Shown here: piece by piece, positions 20,568 through 28,697 of the stretch
How the letters are laid out: each line of letters opens with the position of its first letter
Position numbering within the stretch: position 1 is the first letter of the stretch
NCBI GenBank assembly: GCA_015501055.1
Contig: JADNYV010000440.1
Span: 1 to 28,697, forward strand
Length of the DNA: 28,697 bases
Source: Mucidula mucida
Taxonomy: Eukaryota > Basidiomycota > Agaricomycetes > Agaricales > Physalacriaceae
Direction: 5' to 3'
The notes under the pieces: model-generated
Told to the model about the DNA's origin: nothing
The model's input: the letters and a program-made list of their open reading frames with translations, nothing else
Database searches by the model: none
Position numbers and translations under genes: made by a program

Positions 20568-23500
20568 ATGACGAACCCTGGTCAGTCCTCCACCTCGCCA
20601 GCCGCGCCAGCCGAATTACCGGACGACTGGGACCTGACCCGTGGTCTAGCCCAGCTTTTCCCCAGCGAGTCCGCCGCGGTGCTCGTGGGAGAGAAGAACT
20701 TCACCGTCTGGTCGACCATGTTCCTGCAGGCTGCCGCGACGGCTGAGTGCGACGGTATTCTGACCGCGGAGATCAAGCTCCCGGCAGCTGACAAGGCCAA
20801 GCAACGACGATGGAAGCGTGCCGACAATTTTCTCCGCTCCATGCTGTTGAAGTGCGTCGCCCCGGAACTTTCTATCAAGGTCACGGGGAAGGACGCTGCG
20901 ACGGCGTGGCAGGCGTTGCAGAACGAGTATTCACAGAAGGACGCTGGCTCGGTGATGATCTGGTTTCGTCGCATGTGCGACAAACTGGAGCTCGGCGGTG
21001 ATCTTGAGGCCCACATCATTGGGTTTCAGGAGGCTGTCCAGAAGCTTGCGCTTACTGGACTCGAAATCCCCACCAACTATACTGCCGCTTTTCTGGCTGC
21101 TTCTCTTCCTGCTGAGGCCGATGAGCAGACCTCATTTTACACTTGGATCTCTGCCTTCAAGTTTAGTGCAACCATCACTCTCGACAACACCATCGCCGAC
21201 CTCCTCTCTTTCCATCGCTCTCGCAAGGCTGGCAAGGCTCAAACTGTTGAGTCTGCTCTCGCCGCTGTTGAAAACGCGCACAAGGCTAAGGGGGAGCGCT
21301 ACTGTCGGAACCCCAGCTGCCCTCGTCCCCGTGGTCATACCATTGACAATTGCTGGTCCGCCGGAGGTGGTGCTTATCGTCCTGAGGTTGGTGGTGGCAG
21401 GAAGAAGCAGAGGGGCAAGGGAGGCAAGAATAAAGGCAAAGAGAAGTCCAATCTTGCAGAGCAGAGGGAGAGCGAACAGCCCAGCTCTTCTCAGACGAAC
21501 TTTGTAGCTGACTCCATGGACCAATATGACTCTGACTTCTCCTCGTATATGTCGTCTGATGTTGATGTTGGCTCAGTTCCGTCTCCTCAACGGTCCGAGT
21601 TTGATCGAGCGTATTTAGCTGATACAGCTCACGCCGGACGCCCGCCTGTCTATATCGATTCTGGATCCACTACCCACATTCACTCTATTGATTCCGACTT
21701 CACTTCGTATCGCTCCGTCTCTCAGAACGTCACTGGTTTTGGGAGTAGCTCTCGGAAGATTGCTGGTCGAGGCATTGCCACATTTGTAGCGCGCCTTCCT
21801 AGTCGCCGTCGTCGCCGTCTCCGTCTTAAGGACACCGCCCATGTCCCGAACTCGTCACCATCACTCATCTCTGTTCCACGTCTCGATGAAGCCAGGTGCT
21901 ATACTGTCTTTGGCGCTGGAAAGTGTGTGGTGTTTGAGCAGGACGACGATGGAAAGTTTATCCAAGCGTTGACTGAAAAAGAGAAAGTTGTTCTTACGGC
22001 CACCAAGGATGACTCACGCCTCTACAACCTTGACCACGTTCATACGGATACTGCGTATCACGCTGCTCCTTCCGATTCTACCTCTCCGCCCATTCATGCT
22101 AAGCTTCATCGACTTCATTGCGCTATGGGTCACCTTAGTTATGACGGTTGTCGCGCGCTTTATCGTGCCGGTGCGTTGGAGGATCGTTGGAAGTTTACGG
22201 AAGCAGAGTTGAAGGCTGAGCCACCCGTGTGTGATGCCTGCGCCCAAGGCAAGCTTACACGGGCGGTATTTCCATCTTCGAGTTCTCGAGCTGAGCATCC
22301 TCTCGCTCTTGTACACTCGGACCTTTGGGGCAAAGCTCCCGTGCAGACTAGGCATGGGAAGCGTTATCTCATGACATTCCTGGACGATCATTCGCGGAAG
22401 TCTTGGGTATTCTTTCTTCGGAAGAAGAGTGACGCCTTTGAAACGTTCAAGGTGTGGTTGGCGATGGTCGAGCGTGAGACTGGTCGGAAGTTGTTGGAAC
22501 TCCACACGGACAATGGTGGAGAGTATTTCTCGAAGGCTTGGGATGCGTATCTTTCAGAGCGTGGAACTCGACACTCCAGCTCCGCTCCACACACGCCGGA
22601 AGAGAATGCTCGCGCGGAACGTCTTAACCGCACGCTGTTTGACCATGTCCGCACTATCCTCATTGAATGTGGTCTTCCTTTATCCTTTTGGGGGGAGGCT
22701 ACCATCTACGTCAACAATCTTCGCAATGCCAGCTTCACCCGTTCTCTTCCTCATGGCTCAGTTCCCAATACGTTGTATGGCCACGGTTCCGAATTGCGCA
22801 ATCTTCATCCATTCGGGTGTAAGGCTTGGGTGTACAACACTGACCAGGATCACAAACTGGATAAACGTGGTATACCTGGGTTCTATTTGGGGAAGGATGA
22901 GACGCGGAAGGCATATAAAGTTTATGTGCCAGGGAAGAAGGGAATTGTCACTTCTGCTCATGTCAAGTTTGACGACTCCGCTCATGGGGGAGTATTGTTC
23001 GACGCTGTGTCGTCAACGGGGGAGTCCTATGACTATCCCAAGTTCCAATTACCACATGAACATGCTCTGGGCAAAGTTGAGCTTCCTAAAACCTCTAATC
23101 CTCATCAACCTCCCGCTCCTCCTCATATATCCCCTCCTCATTCTCCTCGTGCAGCATCTCCAGCTTGCCAGTTGAGACCAATTCATCGGAATCCCCGCTT
23201 ACCCTCTAATGCATCACCTGCCCAAACACGTGGTAGGGCGACTCGTGAAGCAAGAGCGGCGGAATTGCATCAGCAGGCTTTTGGCGACTTAGATCTCAAC
23301 GATCTGCTCACTCCTGGACCTGATGACGATGCTCCAGCAGATCTCTTTGATCATGCTCTTCATATTCGGCATGGTGAAATTCCTGCCAACTTTGAGCAAG
23401 CCATGAACTGTCCCGACACTCTTGAGTGGAAGGCAGCTATGCTCTATGAGCACTCACAGCTGGTACGCATGCAGACATAAGAGTTAGTTCGTCTCCCTGC

Positions 23501-24968
23501 GGGTCGGTCTGCCATTGGCACTCAGTGGGTTTGGGCAACCAAGCTGGATGCCGGCACCGGTCTGATTACAGGCTACCGGGCTCGTGTTGTCGCTCAAGGT
23601 TTCTTTCAGCGCTCTGGCGTTGATTTCTTCGACACACATGCACCTACCGCTCAGATATCTTCAATTCGTGGTATTGCTGGTCTTGCGGCTATCTTGGATT
23701 GGGAGATCCACGTGGTCGACGTCAAGTCTGCTTTCCTTAACAGCGACATGCCGGACGACCAACCCGTTTACCTAAAGCAACCCCGCGGTCTTGAAGTGGA
23801 AGGCAAGGAAGATTATGTCTGGCGTCTGCGGAAGGCCTTATACGGTCTGAAACAAGCCGGCTTCCTTTGGTATGAGAAGCTGAAGAGCATTCTTGTCTCA
23901 TTGGGCTTCTCCATCTGCATCTCTGATCCCTGTGTCTTTGTCCGTCACTCGGAACTCGGAATCCTCATCATCACCTCTCATGTCGATGATCTCGCTCTCT
24001 TTGGCAGCACTCTCACGGTCATCGTCTCATTCAAGTCTGATTTCTCGCGACACGTCGAGATCACGGACAAGGGTGAGATCTCCGACTTACTCGGCATGAA
24101 GGTCACTCGCAACCGCTCAAAGAGGACAATATCGCTCTCACAGCAGGGCTACATCGAGTCAGTCCTTCGGAACTTTCAGATGGAAGGCTGCCGCGCTGTC
24201 TCCACCCCTATGGAGAACACTCCTCTGCGACGAAGCGATTGCCCCGAGGTTGGCTCATCCGAGCACAACGCGATGGACTCCATCCCATACTCTCGTGCAG
24301 TCGGCTCTGTTATGCACGCCGCTGTCATGACGCGACCCGATATCAGCCGCGCTGTTCAACAGGTATCGCAGTTTATGCAGAACCCGGGTCGTACTCATTG
24401 GATCGCCGTTCAACGGATTTTGCGTTACCTAAAGGGTACGTCTGACTACGAGCTCGTTCTTGGTGGTAGACATGCTCTGAAGGATGCATTCCATGGGTAC
24501 ACGGACGCGAACTTCGCTGATAATCCCGACGAACACGGCCACTCAATTTCCGGAGGTGCTCTCTTCATGGGCACTGGTTGCTTCTTGTGGTATGCCCGCC
24601 GTCAGACTCAAGTCGCCATTGGTACTCCAGGAGCCGAGTATTATGCCGCCAGCATCTGTGGTACCGACATCATCTCGTTCCGTCAGCTTCTGGACGAACT
24701 CGGTTTCTCACCTGATGGCCCGACACCGATGCGCGTCGATGCCAACTCAGCACTCGCGAACTTGACGTCAAATCAAGTTACCCATGGCAACAAACACATC
24801 AAGATTCGCTATCATTGGATCCGACAAGCCATCGCGTGCAAGGACATTGTGGCGGTCCGTGTCGACACCAAGGACAATCTTGCCGACGTCTTCACGAAGG
24901 CACTGCCACCGGACAGTCACAAGACAGCAATCCGTGGTCTCGGTCTTCAACGAGCCAGTACTCGTTGA
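20568..24968 (+). CDS. Ty1/copia Gag-Pol polyprotein, interrupted by one in-frame TAA
   Basis: The frame runs from ATG 20568 to TGA 24966-24968, 1465 residues plus one internal stop, codon 971 (23478-23480). Gag holds a CCHC-type knuckle with unusual spacing, C246-x4-C251-x5-H257-x4-C262, followed by a basic GGRKKQRGKGGKNKGKEK stretch. The protease has DSG at 364-366. Integrase has H516-x4-H521 with C555-x2-C558, and the catalytic set D585, D648, E684; D648 to E684 is the standard 35-residue spacing. After the TAA the same frame resumes with ELVRLPAGRSAIGTQWVW, the normal beginning of reverse transcriptase, with VDVKSAFLNS and a HVDD box (His 1138 where copia elements usually have Tyr). RNase H follows with YTDANFADN, GAEYYAA and DANSAL. 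The TAA replaces a codon in the linker between integrase and reverse transcriptase and needs suppression or repair for a full product. Confidence 0.93.
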
Positions 24969-24975
24969 GGGGGAG
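24967..24975 (+). other. Polypurine tract
   Basis: GAGGGGGAG lies directly before the 3' LTR and overlaps the gag-pol stop codon. It is the expected primer for plus-strand DNA synthesis. Confidence 0.9.
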
Positions 24976-25333
24976 TGTTGGAATCTGAGTAGTATTGGGT
25001 CAACGAGCATTGGCTCTATCATGGACAGTCATTTCCTTATTTAGTTACGGACCTACTATATTCGTTTAGTCCTTCCTTTTCCGTACCTCAGTCTCTTACT
25101 ACGACGACTGAGGTATGCCTTACTTATATCACTCGTTTCTTCTATCTCACACGTCCTGTAGCTCGGCGCGACTCGTACCATTCGTGTACTCGTACTTACG
25201 GCCTCGTTACAGGTATGTAGTAATACAAAGAGTCTCTTACTACGACGACTGAGCTCGGCGCGACTCGTACCATTCGTGTACTCGTACTTACGGCCTCGTT
25301 ACAGGTCGTCTCGTTTCCGTACCGGTTTCGTCA
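24976..25333 (+). repeat. 3' LTR
   Basis: The 358-bp sequence appears identical to the 5' LTR, including the internal A-intron-B / A-B duplication (A 25091-25112, intron-like 25113-25161, B 25162-25212, A 25232-25253, B 25254-25304). Confidence 0.96.
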
Positions 25334-25338
25334 TCTTG
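25334..25338. repeat. Target-site duplication, right copy (TCTTG)
   Basis: TCTTG directly follows the 3' LTR and matches the five bases before the 5' LTR. Confidence 0.95.
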
Positions 25339-25542
25339 AGACTACGTGACCTTATGAAACACGCCTTCAGCTGCAATTGTCATCGAAGTACTTAAAGTTT
25401 GATCATCGCTCATGAACTTCGCACCAGTGTTGTCAAAGAAAACATTAGTCGAGGTGCATACTACAACGCGTAGCGTGTAACTGTGGAAGTCTATAGTAGA
25501 AGCACATCCGTAAATGCAAAACAAAGAAAATCAAAACAAAAC

Positions 25543-28162
25543 TCAAGCCGCGTTGGAGTGAGCGTTGGAAGTAGCACTACCAGTCTGAGCCTTGTACATC
25601 TTCGCGTACTCGCCGCCCACGTCCAGAAGTTCGGTGTGGCTACCACGCTCAACCACTCGGCCTCCCTCCATACGCCTGCGACGTTGATCATGAGGACCTT
25701 GCTTGTACCAGAAGAAGAAAAGGAACTTACAAGATGAGTGTAGCACGATGTACAAGCGGGACAAGCGTGTGGGTCACTGCGATCATGGTCTTTCCCGAGT
25801 CTACAAAGTCGACGAGGGCTTTACAAACACGTTCCGCAGCGAGTGGGTCCAACGCAGATAGGCCTTCGTCAACGAGCATCAGTCTACACGATTCCTTCGC
25901 AGTGAGTACTTTGGTGAACATGCGAGTCCTGGGAATGAGTTAGCAGTCAGCTCAAGGTCTACGTTACGACGGACGTACAACAGCAGCCTTTGTAGTTCAC
26001 CACCAGAGATCTTCGTCGGCATTCGGATAGGTTGCTCGCGATCGCGTTCCTCCAGGACGGCTGCGGTAATCGGGGCGCTGGAGTAACACGTATTGAACCC
26101 CGTCGAGAAAGTCACTGGTGTATAAAGCGCGTCCAATCCGTGCTCCAAGTCTTCGATATATTTCGAAGATCCAGCCAAGTCGCATGCTTCAGCAAGGACA
26201 TCGTCCTCATATCCGAGACTCTCGGGGGCGCCAATTAGGAAGTTATGGCGGTAGGAGAGCGGATAGAGATCGTCCGTCTGAGATAGGATGGCCATAGACT
26301 TTCGGAGGTACGTCAAGTCGATGTCTTGGATGCTGGTGTCGTTGATGAGGATGTTTCCACTCGTGCAGTCCATCAGGCGAGCGATGAGGTTCAATAATGT
26401 CGTCTTGCCGCATCCATTATCGCCAATGATTACAATGAGTTCTCCAGCAGAGACATCGAAAGACACTTCGCTGAGGACGTTGTTGCTATCCGCATATCCA
26501 AAAGAAACGTCCCTACAATGGGAGGTGCACGTTAGTAAACACGATGAGCAACACAGCGCGGCGTAATTTGTACCTGAAAGAAACGCTAAATCCACCCTTC
26601 GACTTGAGTTTCTTCACGTGTCCGTCTTTCATTGCTGGAGACATTTCCAACGCGTCATAGAATCGCTTTGCTGACTGAAGGAGCGTGTTCAAAGGCTGAG
26701 CGCGGGAAAGCTGTTGCATGAGAAGAATGTCCTGCTTGACGCTGGAGTATGAGAACTGCATAAGCGCCAGAGACGCCAGGAGATTAGCATCTATGGGGAA
26801 TAGATAACTGATGACGGTCCCGTAGAGGATCTTCTTGAAGATGAGAAATGTCATGAAGTCTTTATGATGAAGAACACTCACCGGAGAGTAGTCGATAACC
26901 AGTCGGACGACGTCCCAGGCCCATGAAGATGGCGGACTCATAGCGAGTGTCTGTTCATTCCAACGGAAAGCGCCAACTTTTTTGAACTCTTGCGCATACT
27001 CTGGGAAACGTAGTCGTCAATACATGGATACAGATGACGTTGGTACTAACGAACCTTTGGAGAGTTTTCCAATCCGCCGGTCTTGATCAACGACTCACGA
27101 TAAACGGCAGGATGGAAGATCATTTGATGTAGACCGCGCAGCCGAATATAGTGTTTATTGTTCGTCCAGAACACATAGCCTGCGAGTGATCAGTAAAAGG
27201 TGATATGGAAATGAAGAGTGCGCACCTGCATCTCCAAAGCGCGACGAAGGTATGAGCATTGACATAGCGGGCAACATGTATCCGAGGGTGAGGACCGTCC
27301 ATATTGGAATGGATCCGTGGAGATAGAGAAGCGCGACTTGAACACAGAGCTGTACAGCGATACCGATGTACACCCGAAGGTGTAGTATGATGCCCGATAG
27401 GACCTCCCATCCTTGACTCTTGGGGGCGATATGAAGCTCATCTGGTCCAGGGAGGGAGGTAGGACCTAGAAGGACGTTCAACAAGGAGACATGCACGTAG
27501 GTAGTAGACTGACCAAGGGAAGTCTTGAGGTCAAGAGCGAGGCCCACTGTATGAGTCATAGTGATGAGAACGAAGGGAGCCACACAGCAGGCTGACGCGT
27601 ACCTTCGGCGAACTTGGGGAAGAAGTGCAACTTGAACGACGAGTCGATAATGACAGAGTGTTGTTCACTGAGACAATAATCAATCAATGATGACGAGTGA
27701 AAGCTCACGACGTACATGACCCTCGACGCTATAGACGACGTGGCGCCTGATGTCAGACAGGCAATAACAGCAGCTCTGAGCGTGGCCAGCAAGGCTTCGC
27801 CCGGCGCAGTTCCCGTCACCCACGATTCCACCTTTAGGCTTTTCAGAAGCGACACAGAGTGAAGAGAGAGATAGACGCACGATCCCAAAGCCAGTGGTGT
27901 ACACGGCCCAGAGATACAACGCCGGCACCATACAAAGCCACACCGATGCTGTCAAGTAGTGCAGAACGGGCGTGGTGGCGATCGTCAACGCGTTGTAGAG
28001 GAGGAGCGCAGCATAGGATCCATGGTCGAGAAGAACTGTGCCGCCACCCAAAAAGCTGTTGAACGACCACGATGCCGGCGGTTCGTACGCCACATGAAAA
28101 AACCCAAGCTTCTCTCGCTTGACGCGAGAGGCATTGGGAGCCTCATCAGTAGGATAGTTCAT
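25543..28162 (-). CDS. ABC transporter, membrane domain plus one nucleotide-binding domain, 11 exons, 700 aa
   Basis: Exons on the minus strand: 28162-27881, 27831-27716, 27667-27603, 27546-27514, 27465-27226, 27179-27055, 26998-26882, 26833-26574, 26512-25979, 25928-25731, 25675-25543; sum 701 codons with TGA. The first 400 residues hold hydrophobic segments (SYAALLLYNALTI, YLTASVWLCMVPALYLWAVY, LCVQVALLYL). The nucleotide-binding domain is complete: Walker A GDNGCGKT at 443-450, Q-loop Gln 491, signature SGGELQ at 582-587, Walker B LMLVDE at 607-612 with ALDP after it, and the switch His 644 in VTHTL. It ends with the usual EGGRVVERGSHTELL and a short Ser/Asn tail. It is a half-size exporter of the broad MsbA/HlyB-like class that would act as a dimer; cargo and membrane are unknown. 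Introns at 27668-27715 and 27466-27513 are 48 nt and stop-free. The gene converges on the retrotransposon. Confidence 0.88.
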
Positions 28163-28250
28163 GAACGAAATGGAGGTGTTTCTTGGAAGATAGTGGTGGT
28201 GGTTTGGGGGAAGGCTGTTGTGCGAGAGGAAGTGACAATTGTGACAAGGC

Positions 28251-28257
28251 TTTTATA
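28251..28257 (-). promoter_or_regulatory. TATA box of the ABC-transporter gene
   Basis: The minus strand reads CTATAAAAG about 90 nt upstream of the ATG at 28162. The match to the TATAAAA consensus and its distance fit a fungal core promoter. Confidence 0.6.
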
Positions 28258-28531
28258 GCGGACCGGGTTTGGTGGTCACCCTTGAGTCACAACAAGCGCA
28301 ATTCATGATTGCTCCATAGCGATGGAAATCCTGTGCAGGTAGGCGCGGAAGAGAGAACAACGAGGATCTGCGTTAGCACGTAGAAAACAATACTGAGGGC
28401 GAGCGTTCCAGGGCTAGAGAGGGTTGTTAAGAGCGACAAGGGAGAATACAATAGAAACACCTCGGAGGACGCCTCCATTCCATAATAAGACAAGAGAACA
28501 AGGGCCGGAGGGTCTCCCTCCGAACAAAAGA
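28258..28531. other. Intergenic, upstream of the ABC-transporter gene
   Basis: No supported gene. A minus-strand open frame at 28287-28493 is hydrophobic but has no family resemblance or splice partner that I can see. Confidence 0.35.
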
Positions 28532-28584
28532 TCAGCGCCGTTTCCTAGTCTTTGCATTATCGATCTCCTGCCTCAAATGCAGAG
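28532..28584 (-). CDS. Possible terminal exon of a gene beginning beyond the window
   Basis: On the minus strand an acceptor-like CTTAG at 28585-28589 is followed by a frame reading LHLRQEIDNAKTRKRR and a TGA at 28534-28532. The basic helical end looks like a protein C-terminus. The preceding exon cannot be placed with confidence within the 113 bases left. Very tentative. Confidence 0.2.
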
Positions 28585-28697
28585 CTAAGAATCAATGGTG
28601 AGAACACGTATAATCCAACAAAGTGGGCAGTGTAAACGCGTGGATTCCGAACGCCAGTGTGATCAATTGAAATTGAGGCGCCGAACTTGGGGGAAAT

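Larger units (their letters stand above)
19986..25333 (+). mobile_element. Full-length Ty1/copia LTR retrotransposon, 5348 bp
   Basis: All structural parts are present: 358-bp LTRs beginning TGTTGG and ending GTCA, a tRNA primer site directly after the 5' LTR, one gag-pol frame in copia order (Gag, protease, integrase, reverse transcriptase, RNase H), a polypurine tract directly before the 3' LTR, and a perfect 5-bp target duplication. Integrase precedes reverse transcriptase, which separates copia from gypsy elements. The two LTRs look identical over their whole length by eye, which points to a very recent insertion. It sits between the secreted-protein gene and the 3' end of the ABC-transporter gene. 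The pol frame has one internal TAA, so this copy may not be autonomous. Confidence 0.96.

Noticed and set aside
20582..21019. Antisense 145-codon frame across gag
   Set aside because: It is a by-product of codon bias on the opposite strand of a clear gag gene.
21998..22505. Antisense frame across integrase
   Set aside because: The sense frame contains the full integrase motif set; the antisense frame has no recognisable domain.
1..28697. CRISPR arrays, rRNA or tRNA genes
   Set aside because: No regularly spaced repeats and no tRNA or rRNA signature sequences were seen; the only tRNA-related sequence is the 12-base primer site of the retrotransposon.

Overview
The window is a stretch of basidiomycete nuclear DNA, most likely from an agaricomycete (mushroom or bracket fungus). 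The evidence is gene architecture (many GT-AG introns of about 43-63 nt, exons as short as 13 nt) and gene content: a DUF6534 membrane protein, a coiled-coil F-box protein, a DUF3712 single-pass membrane protein, an alcohol-oxidase-like GMC enzyme, and a Ty1/copia retrotransposon. I rebuilt exon structures by hand from splice signals, reading phase and remembered family sequence; no search was run.

Layout. 1-1270 (+): 3' part of a secreted alginate-lyase-fold polysaccharide lyase. 1520-1806: a diverged 143-bp tandem repeat in the convergent gap. 1841-3552 (-): a 13-exon DUF6534 membrane protein, head to head with 4433-6864 (+), a 13-exon GMC oxidoreductase. 7179-9095 (+): an F-box protein with an in-frame stop. 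9336-10823 (+) and 11122-11490 (+): tandem paralogues of an uncharacterised family, the first with one frameshift and the second truncated and broken twice. 11674-12101 (-): small hypothetical gene. 12395-12889 (-): Fmp46/DUF1687-like thioredoxin-fold protein. 13629-15542 (+): DUF3712 protein with a one-base break. 15543-18503: almost 3 kb without a supportable gene. 18504-19921 (+): intact secreted protein with an aerolysin-like look. 19986-25333: full-length Ty1/copia element with LTRs that look identical and a perfect 5-bp target duplication. 25543-28162 (-): 11-exon ABC transporter.

The genes do not form one pathway. They read as ordinary fungal genes (secreted enzymes, membrane proteins, an F-box protein, a transporter) around a recent transposon insertion.

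The most striking signal is inside the retrotransposon LTR. A two-block sequence occurs twice. In the first copy the blocks are separated by a 49-nt segment with the signals of a spliceosomal intron; in the second copy they are joined exactly where splicing would join them. This suggests either that spliced RNA was copied into the LTR or that the first copy gained an intron. The element is also interrupted by one TAA between integrase and reverse transcriptase. Four or five genes in the window carry a single small lesion each, so either local decay or assembly error should be considered.
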